DNA of 64,000 nucleotides from the NCBI GenBank assembly GCA_022575985.1, contig JAKSXM010000132.1, positions 558,001-622,000 on the forward strand. The letters run 5' to 3'. Below are positions 9,712 through 20,916 of this stretch, piece after piece. The number at the start of each line of letters is the position of its first letter. Positions within the stretch are counted from its first letter, which is position 1. The position numbers and the translations under genes were made by a program. This DNA comes from Anagrus nilaparvatae (Eukaryota; Arthropoda; Insecta; Hymenoptera; Mymaridae). The notes under the pieces are model-generated. The model ran no database searches. It had not been told where the DNA came from and worked only from the letters and a program-made list of their open reading frames with translations.

Positions 9712-12294
9712 ATGGTGAAATTAATTTTATTCAATAAATTAAAACTAATTTTAACCATATTCACAGTACTTTTTAACTTATCATTAGCTGATGATAATAA
9801 ATATTGTAAAATCGAATGTGATTCAGGAATCCATACGATGTGCAAATATTCGGTAAGTTAACTTTAATAACTTTTAATAACTAAAATTTATTTATAATAT
9901 TTTAATTCCTGCAAAACGGTATATTTACGGCTTGAGTCCAGAAAAGTAAAGAATGGCCTCGAGAATGGCCCAAATCGCACGTAAATTATGATAAACTGCG
10001 ATTTGGGGCATTCTTTATTTATGGACAAGAGTCGTATAAAACTTTTCTGTGTCTGTGGCGAGAAAACACACCTTTAGTACGTGCAAATACGTGCTTTCTG
10101 GACGCAGACCAGAAAAATAATAAATCATTCTTTGAAAATGCGTATAAAGATTTTCACAAAGAAATATTTAGTTATAGTCATAATAAAATTTTTTAATTAA
10201 TTATCCAAACTCTGATTGTTAGAAATTTCGAGTCCTGGCTTCGGTCGCACATAGAAGTTGTGCGCTGGGAACCCTTGAATTAGTAAATTTAAATAACATT
10301 TTTGCCCTCCCGGGCGTAAAACTCGTGTGTAAAGAATTTTCTGAACTCGTTCTACGCCTAGGTGGGCAAAAAATAGAGTAAGCAACATGGGCGAAATACT
10401 TTAGACACGAGCGTGAACACATATCACTCGTGCCCGGCTTCGCCGAGCACTCGTGCTAGTGCTCACGCTAGTGCCGAAACTTATACGCCCTTGATACTTA
10501 ATATACTATTACATATCTAGGGCAAAAAAGCCTATTTTCTGCCCTAGGGAGACGGCTTTTTTGACCATTATATGTAAAACTATTGTTTAGAACACGGGAC
10601 AAAACATGGGATTCGACTTTTGCATGCTGTCTGCAAAAAACATACAACTGCTTGCAAAGCCGTAACCAATATTTTATCCCTTGTTTAATAAATAGCTAAT
10701 TCTCATATATTTTCCAGAAACTGAATATTAAAATAAAAAAATTGCTCCGTATTGCAAAAAACTAAGGCCTTTTACTAAGCATTGCCTAAATTATTAGATA
10801 GACTTTTTTCCTCTAAATTTAAAGCTTTTAAATCGCCTGAATACATTACAAACTTTAAAAAGATAATAAGTTGGTTAATATATTTGAATTTAGTTATTTA
10901 AAAAATACCTATACTTTCAGAAAAGATTATACATAAGTAAGAATGAATAAAATATTGAATATTAACATAATTTTAGGCAGAACAATACTCAGTGAAAGAA
11001 AATTTTTCGGTTTATAAATTCAGCCCAAAACAATTAGATGATTTACTTGAATTAAGTAATGAAAAAAGAGAACGCGTAGCTAAGGGTGAAGAAAAAAGAG
11101 GATTTCAAAATAAAAATCAGATACCAGGTGGAAAACCAATTCCACAACCTCGTAGTAACTTCATGAAAATTTTGGTAAATATTCTTTCTTATTGCGATTT
11201 TCCTTCTGATCATACAAAGGTAACATTTCATACTTTTGACAGAGTTGGGATACTGAGTTAGCTGAAATTGCCCAAAGGTGGGCAAATCAAACTATTTTTA
11301 ATCATGATGATTGTAATGCTGTTGGTATGTATAATTATATAAATTTTGACATTCGAAGTATGTTTCTTAATCTGTAAAAATGAATAATTTTTTATTCTAG
11401 AGAGATTCTATGTAGGACAAAATATTGGCAGGGAAGGAAATACAAGACCTTTTAATCGAATAGAAGCTTTTGAACAAATAAAAATAATAATAAATCGTTG
11501 GTACAATGAAGTTGTTCATTTTAGTAGCCATGAAGTTGCAAATTTTCAGTAAGATATACTTAAAATGTTTTAATATTTTGTCATAAGCATCTATAAAATC
11601 CTGCGACTACATCAGCTTTCACATTTGAGTAACTTTTTAATTCATTAGACTTGAGTTTAGGATTTTAAAGAGAATGTTCGTGGTTACTTTCAAAATAAAT
11701 CACTAAATCCAATATTTCTAAGACATTTCGGTAGCAAGGAGCCAAACTCTGGGACTCCTTACCTGCTGAATTTAGGTTCATTTAATCTCTTAAGGGATTT
11801 AAAGCTTTCTATTTATATAAGCATCTTTTTGCTCACTATGCACATAAAACGTTATGCTACTATACTTTGCCAGTAATTATTTACTGTATGAAACCAATTA
11901 ATAACATTTTCATTTACATTTTTTCTTCAAGAATAAAAGCAATAAATAATTGTCTCATCTTGTTTTTAGGGACGGTCCTTATCTAGAAGAAGGGATATCC
12001 ATTGGACATTATACTCAAATGGTTTGGGGTAACACTTCTAAAATCGGATGTGCTGCTAGTCAATATAAAGAATGGGATAATTCACGAAAGAGAGATTTTT
12101 ACAGAATATTATTAGTTTGCAATTATGGACCAGGAGGAAATTGGTTAAATGAACCAGTTTATTCGACATCGAATGAAATGCCTCCAGAAGAAGATAGACA
12201 TTTGTATTTTAACGTTGAAAAGCCGGTTATTAGCTTGAATGATAAAAAAAACAAATCATCCAAATATATTTATAAACTCTTTGCACAGAAATAA
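9712..12294 (+). CDS. Secreted CAP-superfamily protein (antigen 5-like)
   Basis: Five exons join in frame: 9712-9852, 10977-11174, 11243-11324, 11401-11548 and 11970-12294, giving about 297 residues. A hydrophobic signal peptide occupies residues 1-26, followed by the cysteine-rich antigen-5 N-terminus (YCKIECDSG, HTMCKYS). The CAP domain spans roughly residues 110-250, with WANQTIFNHDDC (cavity His134), FYVGQNIG, signature 1 GHYTQMVWGNTSKIGC (His203) and signature 2 LLVCNYGPGGNW. Family members are secreted proteins of venom, saliva or haemolymph; a specific activity cannot be inferred. The C-terminal tail after about residue 255 is low-complexity and basic. A poly(A) signal follows at 12456. 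Intron 1 (1.1 kb) contains two repeat insertions. The first ATG with a good leader was chosen as start. Confidence 0.93.
9918..10115 (+). repeat. Dispersed repeat family A, copy in CAP intron 1
   Basis: 'aagaatggcc' and 'gcccaaatcgcacgtaaatt' face 'aactgcgatttggggcattc' as an internal inverted repeat. 'tggcgagaaaacac' and 'atacgtgctttctgg' follow, as in the copies at 4199 and 31785. Confidence 0.65.
10197..10600. repeat. G+C-rich insertion in CAP intron 1
   Basis: This block is clearly richer in G+C than the surrounding intron. It holds palindromic words such as 'cactcgtgcccggcttcgcc' followed by 'gagcactcgtgc', and 'tgccctagggagacgg'. A 'tttcgagtcctggc' word looks slightly like a tRNA B box, but no matching A box is placed correctly. 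It is probably an unrecognised mobile element. Confidence 0.4.
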
Positions 12295-12455
12295 TATTTT
12301 TCTTTTTAAGACTTTATCAATTAATTAAAGCTCAATGTAATGTTTTAATAATTTTTATCAAGTACGTGGAAGCCACATAGATCTTAGATATTATTACATT
12401 TTGTTAATTTTATAGTAATGAGTGATATTTTTTAATCATAAGGAAATATATTTAT

Positions 12456-12461
12456 AATAAA
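12456..12461 (+). terminator. Poly(A) signal of the CAP gene
   Basis: An AATAAA hexamer lies about 160 bases after the CAP stop codon. It is the first canonical one downstream. Confidence 0.6.
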
Positions 12462-12689
12462 GAAAATGATAACAGAATGTTTTGGTACTAAACATTTTTT
12501 TCGCTTTAAAATATTACAAGTATTTTTCCTATTTTTTCAACACCTCATAACAACAGTTCTTATAATTATTTTATAAAAAAATTTGCATGTGTCAGAATTT
12601 TAATGATTTTTTTGTATAATTTGAAACTAGATCAAAAAATATTAGATGCGTACTTTTTTGTTTTTCAAAAAAATGAAATGCAAATATAT

Positions 12690-12905
12690 TGTGACGTCTG
12701 ACGAAACTCCATTAATTTTCGCGAAATTTCTAAAATATACCAATGCAGATTTGACAAAATATCAGAAATAATTATTTATAAAATAATAAAAATTTACAAG
12801 GTTTTATCAAATAAATCTCGTAGATTATCCTATAGTTTGTACTTTGATGAATTTTAATTTTACGAATTCGGAATTGAAATTTTTTTGCAAAATTTATTTA
12901 TGGAT
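12690..12905 (-). repeat. Dispersed repeat, inverted relative of 3165-3345
   Basis: Read on the minus strand, this begins with 'cataaataaattttgcaaaa' and ends with 'attatttctgatattttgtc', paralleling the copy near 3.2 kb. Confidence 0.65.
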
Positions 12906-12990
12906 CTCCGGTCTTAAATGGAAAACGACAGTAATGACCAATGAATGGCGGCCAATAACTCAACTAGATGACCTGAAACATAATAATATT

Positions 12991-13196
12991 AATTATTTGC
13001 AACAACTTGTTATTACGATAATCAGATAATAATAGACTATTTAACTAGGCATTTATAGAAACGTAATAATATAGATTATACTTGAAAAATTATCATTTAA
13101 TTTTTACACAGAAATCTATATTACATTTCTGTAAATGCCTAGTTAAATATTCTATTATTATCTGATTATCGTAATAATAACTTGCTGCAAATAATT
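12991..13196. repeat. About 205-bp fold-back element
   Basis: The left arm ('aattatttgcaacaacttgt', 'acgataatcagataataata', 'aactaggcattta') and right arm ('taaatgcctagtt', 'tattattatctgattatcgt', 'cttgctgcaaataatt') are reverse complements, with a loop of roughly 40-50 bp. It is a typical MITE and encodes nothing. Confidence 0.8.
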
Positions 13197-13475
13197 CAAG
13201 ACAAAAAATACTTATATATATGTTTGATAACAAAGTTCACAAAGTATCAGTAAAATTAAAAACTTTGTGTAATAAATTTTTAAATTTCACGATAATTTTT
13301 TTACTAAAATTTTTCCTCGAATTTTTCTCTTAAAAATCATCGTGCTTTTAAATATCCGTTTATTATTATGGCATCAATATTTTCTGGCTACGAATTTTGA
13401 AAAAAAAAAAAATTGTTAAAAATGTTAGGTGGTAACTTTTTTTTTTGAACGTTCAAAATACATAGGTGAAGGACC

Positions 13476-16400
13476 ATGATAAAATTAGTACATTTTTTAT
13501 GTTTAATAAAATTACTTACAATCTCAAATTGTCATGGTTTTAATGGGTTGATGTTCAATTTATTAGCTGATATAACCAAAACACTTTTTATTCCTCCGCC
13601 AAATGTTGTTTCATTGCTTTGCAAAGATAAAGGTAAGATAACAAATTTTCATTTTTACTATCTTAGAAATATACCATCACACCATAAATTTTAGATGAAA
13701 CGACCGAATTTTCAAAAATTTTATCAAATAAAAATATCTTCAATAACGTGGCAAGTTACGAAAAATTTGAAGAACAGTTTTCAAATACGAAATTACATCA
13801 AACCTTAATAATCCTAGATTTAAGTTGCCCTTGGTCAAATGATGTCTTATTCAAGGTTGATTTTTTAGAATAGTTAATCTGTCTAAGAATATTATATAAC
13901 ATTATGACTTTTTTACATAGGCAAATTCTTCTAAACTTTTTTCTGGCCCATTGAAATGGCTCCTTATTTTAAATTCAACGAACGATTCTGTGAGGGAAAG
14001 TTTACCAAATTACTTCTCTACTTTGGCGATATTTCCAGACAGCGAAGTAATCATTTTATCAACTGCTAATAAAAATGACGTTCAAATATCGTCAGCGTAT
14101 CGGCCAAGTCCTGAGAAAGATTTGATAGTCGAAAACCGAGGCTTCTGGAATGAAAACAATGGGATTAAAGTTCCGGATACGAATGTACCCAGCAGAAGAA
14201 GAACTGATATTCAAAAAAGTACTTTGAAAACTAACTTTGTGGTAAAAAAAATAAAAATCGGTGTAATTTTTATTAAAAAATTTTTCAAAATTTTTGCATT
14301 CAATGAAATTTTAGCTCACTAACCCAGATTCAATTAATCATCTCCATGATACTTACGACAAACACATTGATACAATAACAAAGTGCAATTTTGTTTGGAC
14401 CAGGAATATAGCCGAAGTTATGAACGCTAAGTAGTTACTTTTAAAAAATTAATTTTATCTTATATGTAATTCAACCTACAATTTAGTAGAATTGTATTTT
14501 CCTTCCATATTTTAAATTAGTCTATCGTATGGATTTGTGAATACATGGGGTTCGATGGACAAAAATGGTACTTGGAATGGTCTGACTGGTCAATTAGTCC
14601 GAAATGAAATTGACATCAGTGGTACATCAATGTTTATAATAAAAGAACGCATCGATGTGCTAAATTTTCTACCATTATTGACGTCAACCGAGTATTTAAT
14701 TAACATTTTAATTAAAATAAAATATCCATAAATTTGCACAAGAGGCGAAATTCGTAAAATGTTCACTATCTACTGCAGGTCTCTCTCAAAATTTATCCGC
14801 ATATTATCGGAAGGGGGAGGGGGTTCATACATCAAAAATATGATTTTTCAGCAAATTTTAGCCTCCTAGGTTTCAAACTGCCCAAGTTATGCCCGATCAG
14901 ATTTTTTAGATATATTGTTTAATTTCGCTTTAATAATTCGTCCCGAATAAAGTTTCCTGCTGAAGCCATTGCTAATATTAGTTTTTCGAAAAAATCAATT
15001 TTAGATAAAAAATATACACTGTAAAAAATAACTTTCCTATATTCACAAAAAAAAAATAGAATATTTTTGAAAATAATCGTAAATTTACTAAATTTAGTAT
15101 ATTAACAACGATTTTTTCTTGTCAATTTATGAAAAAATTTGTAAATTAGCAAATATTTTTTGTAAATTTTGGACAATACATTGTAAATTATCAATTTTTT
15201 TCGTGAATTTACAAAAAAAAAATCGGAAATACTCAAATTTTTAGTTAATATATACTAAATTTAGTTTTACGATTTTTTTCGAAAAATTACTAATTTTTTG
15301 AAAATATTCTATTTTTTTTGTGAATCTAAGAAAGTTACTTTTTACAGTGTACTTAATTTCATATTTATTAAAAATTCACTATATTTAGTATAATTCAAAA
15401 AATGTCAATCTTTCAGGATAAATTTTGACAAAATCTTAATTTGACCATAATCCGCTTAATTTTCACGTAAAAAGAAATTTTTTCTTATCCCCACTCCATT
15501 TTTCTGTATACCAATAGAAATGACTAAAAAAATTCATTGTTGAAAAATGGCTTTTTAAAGTTTTTAAGTATTTGCAAATTTTAGCAAATTTTTTTTACAA
15601 GTAATGTGAAAAAATATTATTTATATTATTTACAGATACTTTATTAATTGGTTCGATATGGAATAAGACTATTTTTTTATTTTAAAAATTAAAAAATTTT
15701 TTTTTAATATTTTGATTTTCATTAATTTTTTCATTTTCTAAGTTTGATTGGGCATATAGCTCGGAAATTTTATGACCTAGGGAGATGAGAATAACTAAGA
15801 ATTCATAATTTTGGTGTTTAAACCTATGCGCAAGCTTCGACCTGGTGGGTAATGACCATTTCACGAATTTCATCTCTTATAATTATATTTACGTATATAA
15901 ATTTATTTTTTATTTTAGAGCCGTGTTCATATTTCGGGAACCACCACTTTCATATGTCAGTAATTTGTTCACTTTACCTTTCAACCGCTCAGTTTGGATT
16001 GCCCTTGGTGCTTTGCTAATTGTTATATTTATCGTAATTTATATAATAAATAAATGGGAATGGAAAAAAGGTTCCGAAGATTTTACGAAGCCCTCACCAA
16101 ATATAATTGACAACACTCTTTTAATTTTTAGTGCTATAGGGCAACAAGGTAGTATAATTTTACCGAAATAAGTAAATTAATTAATTTAAATTAAACTGAC
16201 TTTTTTATTATTAGGCTTTGGTTTTAACCCAAGCTTAATTTCGACAAGAATTGCATTTTTTACGGTTCTCATAGCAATCTTAAATTTGTATGCATCCTAC
16301 TCAGCAAATATTGTTGCCCTTCTTCAGTCGACTTCAGATTCTATTAAAACTGTAAAAGATTTGTTAGATAGCCAAATTCAAGTTGGTATCGAAGATATCG

Positions 16401-17033
16401 TTTACAACCGAGTTTACTGTAAAAAGGTTCATATAAGAAATATTAAGTTCGGTACAAATTTATGTTATGATTAATACTTTTAGGTTTTAATGGATCCATT
16501 AAAAGATCCCGTTAGATATGCATTGATAACTAAAAAAGTTGAGCCAAAAAATGGACCATCAAATTGGTTACCACCGAAAGAAGGAATCGAAAGAATTCGA
16601 AAAGGATTTTTTGCTTTTCATATGGAGAAAGGACCAGGTTATAAATTAATTCAAGAAACTTATGAGGAAGATGAAAAATGTGGCTTTCAAGAAATTAATT
16701 TATTTCCATTCACCATTCCGCATTATGCTGTACCTAGGAAGTCTCCTTATTTAGAAATTTTTCGCGTGACGTAATTTTGATACATTTTTTTATTTTGTGA
16801 TCATACATAAATTAAGAAAAATTACTTTTTTTAGAGGATTGAAAATTCAGGAAAGTGGTCTTAGATCTCGTGACATGTCCAGGCTTTACACTAAACGACC
16901 AGCTTGTACAGTAAGAACAAGATTTACCAGTGCTGGGTTGAACGAGTGCTATGCAGCATTTTTTGTCATAATTTATGGAGTTTCAGCAGCTTTAATATTA
17001 GCCTTTTTAGAAATTATTTGGAGAAAATGGTAA
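13476..17033 (+). CDS. Ir75: Ionotropic receptor, IR75-like (copy 1)
   Basis: This is a chemosensory variant ionotropic glutamate receptor, a ligand-gated cation channel subunit of sensory dendrites; IR75 members typically detect acids with IR8a. Nine exons: 13476-13632, 13695-13855, 13921-14241, 14315-14430, 14521-14691, 15919-16148, 16215-16426, 16484-16770 and 16835-17033 (617 residues). Residues 1-20 look like a signal peptide. The ligand-binding S1 half includes NGTWNGLTGQLVRNEIDISG and ERIDVLNFLP. PPLSYVSNLFTLPFNRSVW precedes M1 (about 334-352). Pore and M3 follow (FSAIGQQG; SYSANIVALLQS, the degenerate SYTANLAAF motif), then S2 and M4 (about 590-613). The IR75 assignment rests on the remembered LFTLPF...VW and WEWK pattern. 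A 3' exon at 18108 may replace the stop here. The paralogue lies at 28306. Confidence 0.9.
15017..15350. repeat. TA-flanked fold-back MITE, copy 1 (IR75 intron 5)
   Basis: The ends are CACTGTAAAAAATAACTTTC and its inverse 'gaaagttactttttacagtg', directly flanked by TA on both sides. The interior is palindromic and repeats 'tttactaaatttagta'. TA target duplication and CACTG ends point to the Tc1/mariner superfamily by inference. Other copies are at 33205 and 39111. Confidence 0.85.
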
Positions 17034-17066
17034 TTTAAAATATATTAAAATCTTATTAAAACTATA

Positions 17067-17160
17067 TGAGTCATTCCATATTAGAAGTCATATTACGGTT
17101 GACAGATCGGATTCCTTGATTTAGCTCATTTTTTTTCCTACAGTAATATGAAATGACTCA
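17067..17160. repeat. Short imperfect hairpin, about 94 bp
   Basis: 'gagtcattccatatta' faces 'taatatgaaatgactc' across about 60 bp, just downstream of the copy 1 receptor stop. It is probably a small MITE or solo hairpin. Confidence 0.5.
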
Positions 17161-18107
17161 AATCTTTAACTTTTTAGCTCCATATCTGTCCAAATAAGAA
17201 CCAAATTAGGTTTGTTGGCCAATTTTTGTTTTGTTTTTTTGCAATTTTTTTGTAATATTTTAACAAAACCAGTTAGGAGAGTATTAAAAATAGTTTCTAA
17301 ACATATTCCATGGTTAAATTTTCTGCTGGAGTTGAAGATAATTTTTTCTGTCTTCGGTATATTTTTGCCCAAATTGTGCAAACATTTAAAATTGGCCCCA
17401 GAAAATAACACCTTTTGTAAATTTTTTAGCTATATTGTTCGCTTGTTTATAAATACTTCTCCCCTCCTTCTACAAAAAGTGAATTTTGGAAATCAAAATT
17501 TTTTATTGATCATTGCCTCTGTTTCTTGTCTGAAAAAAAGTCTATTCAGATTTTCAATATAGTATTATATCGTAATTTTCAATCGTAATGTCCTTATTAA
17601 ATTATATGACTAAAATGAAAACCTTTAAATTACTGTTAAGTAATCCATCTGCGAATTAAAGATTTATATTAAAGACGGAAAAACGGCCAATCTAAATTCT
17701 AAAATATTTCATCAAAATCCGAATCTGAAGTAAGGTTTCTTTTTAATTAGATGAATTAGGGAGAAAAAAAATTAAATGTAGGCTTGTCAAGGACCTCTGT
17801 TTCGTAGACACTTTTTACCCTTTACAGGTCGATTTTTTTCTCAATTTTTTGGATAGCTGAACTCGATTATGATATTAATTTTCACCTAAATGGCTCAAAA
17901 CTACCAAAAATCATTCAGGGACCCGAAATACCCCAGAAAAAATTATCCACAAATTCCTATCCTGGTAAGAAAATAGATTTAATTTTCAAATTCAGCAACC
18001 CAAAAAAAAAACATAAGTATACGATGAAAAACTTGATCGATCTAACAATAGTTATAACGAAATAAATTAAAACTTTGCATGATTAAATTATTATTTATTG
18101 CTTTTAG
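17161..18107. other. Downstream flank or last intron of IR75 copy 1
   Basis: No gene is seen. The sequence resembles, at low identity, stretches near 26.1-26.3, 58.8-59.0 and 62.7-62.95 kb that share 'gaaacttggaact'- or 'agacctat'-like words, suggesting an old dispersed repeat. Confidence 0.35.
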
Positions 18108-18168
18108 GAATTTTTTACGCCCTAAACGTAAAATATCAAGTGAAGAGTTTTTTGAGGATGGAAATTAG
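18108..18168 (+). other. Candidate last coding exon of IR75 copy 1
   Basis: The final coding codons of copy 1 read AAA TGG TAA, with a phase-2 GT donor hidden in them (AAATG/GTAATT). A pyrimidine-rich acceptor 'tattgcttttag' at 18107 would continue TG/G as TGG and add NFLRPKRKISSEEFFEDGN before TAG. A short basic cytoplasmic tail after M4 is usual in IRs. Copy 2 keeps a stronger donor (ATG/GTAAGA) at the equivalent place, but I find no matching exon downstream of it. Confidence 0.45.
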
Positions 18169-19116
18169 GTACTGTATGTTTGTAGTCTTGAAGGAGTGTA
18201 TAATTATTATTTTGATTAAAATATATAAAAAAATACATCAAATACATTGTTTGTAAATTAATTATTTTTAAATTTACAAGTCATCCTAGTTTTATACAAA
18301 GTCTCATATTTAAAACGCCCAAATCAAATATTATAAATCCACATAACTATATTTAATCACGATTTTGTAATAAATGCGAAAAAATGAGAATAGAGACTAT
18401 TTGCTGCTCCAACTATTCAGAGTTGAGCAAATTTTGAGTTTTAATAAAGTACCTATATCGTACTTTTTCGTTTTCAATTATAATAATATTGAGCTCAAGA
18501 ACTTCGTTACTACATGTTTAAAACTTATTTTCTTAATTTTTTTAATCGACCATTGTGGAAAATCGAAAAATCCAGTTTCACAAAATGAAAATTTAATTTA
18601 TTAATAAGTATAGGTTTCAATAAAAGATTATTTGGCGTAGCATGATATTTTTTAAATGAGGAACAAATAATTTTGAAATGATTGAATTGTTATAATGTAA
18701 TTATTTATGAATTCGAAAGAGTAAAACAAAATTAATTTTTATTTTTAAAATATTAATAATATCGGCTCAATTTGACTTCGGAATATTTTTTTATTTTAAA
18801 AGTATAACTGTGCTTAGATCATATTATGTTGAGTGGGCAGGAAGCGGGCTTAAATAATTTTTTTGAGATCATTTGAATAGTTAAATGTAGAAAAATAAAT
18901 AGCTAAAATTAAAATTTAAATTATAGTGTTAATTAAACATATAACCATTCACATTATACTATAGTGTGAATTAAGTAACAAAAATTTTAAAGTAATTTGA
19001 AAACCCATCCTGTCTTGAACTTTTGTAGAAATATCATTTATTAAGCCGAAACTACCTGTAGAAATCAAATGTAATTGAATTCCACAGATATTTTTCATAA
19101 TTTTTAAGAAATAAAC
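18169..19116. other. Intergenic, nothing recognised
   Basis: A/T-rich DNA without coding signals, RNA genes or clear inverted repeats. Confidence 0.45.
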
Positions 19117-19316
19117 AATGGGCGCATCCACACAGAAGTTTCAAAAATTATGGATGCATTCCGCCCATGCGGTGCAGCGAATGTGTAAAATGGAGGTTTG
19201 TAGAATACCTTTATCAAAATTAAACGACATTTGCTATCTCTGTTTTTCCCAGTGAGACACAAGCATATGTCCGCAAAAACGCAAAAAACCAAAAACAATT
19301 TCTGGATACGCCCCTG
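19117..19316. repeat. Decayed terminal-inverted-repeat element (hAT-like MITE?)
   Basis: 'tgggcgcatccacacagaag' on the left is an imperfect inverse of 'aatttctggatacgcccctg' on the right. GGGCG-TATCCAG-type termini are common in insect hAT-derived MITEs, which is the only basis for the superfamily suggestion. Confidence 0.4.
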
Positions 19317-19675
19317 AAATTCATTAAACCCAGTTAAAAATTTAGTAACAGAGATTGTCAACATTAGGTATAAAAAATAGGCTTATTATAAATATCAAAC
19401 ATAAAAAGATTTCAACTTATTCAATTATAAATCGATCATGAAAAATAAGCTTTTCTGCCACTTTAGAGCTTCTAAAATCCAAATCTTGGTTCTTGACAGC
19501 CATTTTTGTATTTTGATAAGTTTTTTAGAAAAAGCTAACTTTTTTTATTTTTTTAACATGGAACATCTTTATTTATGACATGGAAAAAGAGTTTATTGTT
19601 TTATATAAAAACTGGAGTACAAAAATAAAAAATACATACTTTCAAATTGAATTGTAAAAATTAAAATCACTACCA

Positions 19676-19682
19676 TTTATAA
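19676..19682 (+). promoter_or_regulatory. TATA-like element upstream of 5S rRNA
   Basis: TTTATAA lies about 16-22 bases before the inferred 5S start. An identical element precedes the minus-strand copy. Upstream TATA-like boxes are used by insect 5S genes. Confidence 0.4.
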
Positions 19683-19697
19683 CATTTTACTGTATGT

Positions 19698-19815
19698 CTA
19701 AGGACCATATCAGTTTGAAAAAACCCGGTCTCGTCCGATCCCGGAAGTTAAGCAAAGTTGAGCGCGGTTAGTACTTGGATGGGTGACCGCTTGGGAACAC
19801 CGTGTGTCCTTAGTC
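19698..19815 (+). rRNA. 5S ribosomal RNA (uninterrupted copy)
   Basis: The 118-nt sequence has the 5S layout. A perfect 8-bp helix I joins CTAAGGAC (19698-19705) to GTCCTTAG (19806-19813). Helix III contains 'ggtctcgtccgatcccgg', followed by the A-box region 'gaagttaagca' and the conserved 3' half 'gcgcggttagtacttggatg' through 'gggtgaccgcttgggaacac'. A T-run at 19816 onward is a Pol III terminator. The outer part of helix III reads CCGG/CCGG, so pairing is kept although the sequence differs from the usual insect CGGT/ACCG. This suggests a real gene variant rather than a random relic, but expression is unknown. The flanks are mirrored around the minus-strand copy at 20115-25924. Confidence 0.85.
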
Positions 19816-20114
19816 TTTTTTTTTCCAATTTTATTTTTTTTCAAATTAAAATTATGTGTAAAACGTGTTTTAGCGCATGCCCAGCTCAAACAAATTTTTT
19901 GAACCCGGAATCAGATAGTCAGGGAAACTTCCTATCAAAAATCGAGATTTCGCTCTAGGAGGTTAAAATTTGGGCTGGTGACCTTTCAGGGAAAAATACT
20001 TTGGAGCAATTTCGAAGACCCGACCATGAATTTCATGTTAACTTCATTTAAATTTACTCTTATATAAGTTTAAAAAATTTTGTTTAAATAATTTTAATTT
20101 GAAAAAAAAAAAGA
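19816..20114. other. Spacer between the tail-to-tail 5S copies
   Basis: Each end carries a T-run followed by 'ttcaaattaaaattat', in opposite orientations, so the 5S palindrome extends into the spacer. About 180 bp in the middle (about 19865-20045) is unique, non-palindromic and somewhat richer in G+C. I recognise nothing in it. Confidence 0.6.
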
Positions 20115-20192
20115 CTAAGGACACACGGTGTTCCCAAGCGGTCACCCATCCAAGTACTAACCGCGCTCAACTTTGCTTAACTTCCGGGATCG

Positions 20193-20210
20193 GACGAGAC
20201 CGGGTTTTTT
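20193..20210 (-). repeat. Target-site duplication, 3' side of the LINE
   Basis: GACGAGACCGGGTTTTTT (plus-strand reading) is repeated exactly at 25887-25904. The T part merges with the element's poly(A) tail, so the duplication is at least 12 and at most 18 bp. Confidence 0.9.
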
Positions 20211-20820
20211 TTTTTTTTTTTTATATAAAAGTTTATTGAAGCCTTCTATGAAAAATACAAAAAAATTATTACAATAATGAAAATAATTCACAATAAACAA
20301 AAAGAATATTACAATATCAGTTGATTAAAGTTTAAAGTCTGTTCACTACGCAGAATCACATAAACATACAATCTTGCCTATTATAAATAATATAGAATTA
20401 AAACATTATACAATTTTTTTCTTTTTTGGTAAACATAATATAATAATTATTTTTAACATTTTCGTGTATAATAATTCATCAGAAAACAGGCTGAAAAAAA
20501 AACTGATGATAAACTTGCACTTTTATACTTATACGCCATAAAATAATAGGATTAAAATAAATAAAGAGAAAAATAGGCGGAGATGTTAAAGTATTTACAA
20601 AAATTATTTACAATATAGTACAAAGGGAAGTAATAAAATAATTTGATTTTGAATTATATACGGAGGATGTATATATTATTTTTCAAGTGGTTTCATATGT
20701 TTTTAATTTATGAGCATATGATTACTTTTCTTTTACATTATGAACATAGATACACAGGGACTTGTGTGTCTATGATCACAAAATATAAAATTTTTTTACT
20801 TTTTAGAAAAGTCTGTTTTA

Positions 20821-20903
20821 TGTCGTCGCATGAAGAAGAGAGACAGAGATAAATATGAATAATTCTCACGCTATTTACCTACTCTCTTCTTCATGCGACG
20901 ACA
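20821..20903. promoter_or_regulatory. Perfect 22-bp stem hairpin in the LINE 3' UTR
   Basis: 20821-20842 and 20882-20903 are exact inverse copies ('gtcgtcgcatgaagaaga' and its complement) around a 39-nt loop. The stem begins 13 nt past the ORF2 stop codon on the minus strand. A second, weaker stem lies at about 20746-20776. RNA structure in LINE 3' UTRs can be recognised by the element's own RT; that role here is inference. Confidence 0.75.
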
Positions 20904-20916
20904 ATTTATTTTTATG

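Noticed and set aside
10219..10250. tRNA-like B box in CAP intron 1
   Set aside because: No A box at the right distance and no cloverleaf can be drawn.
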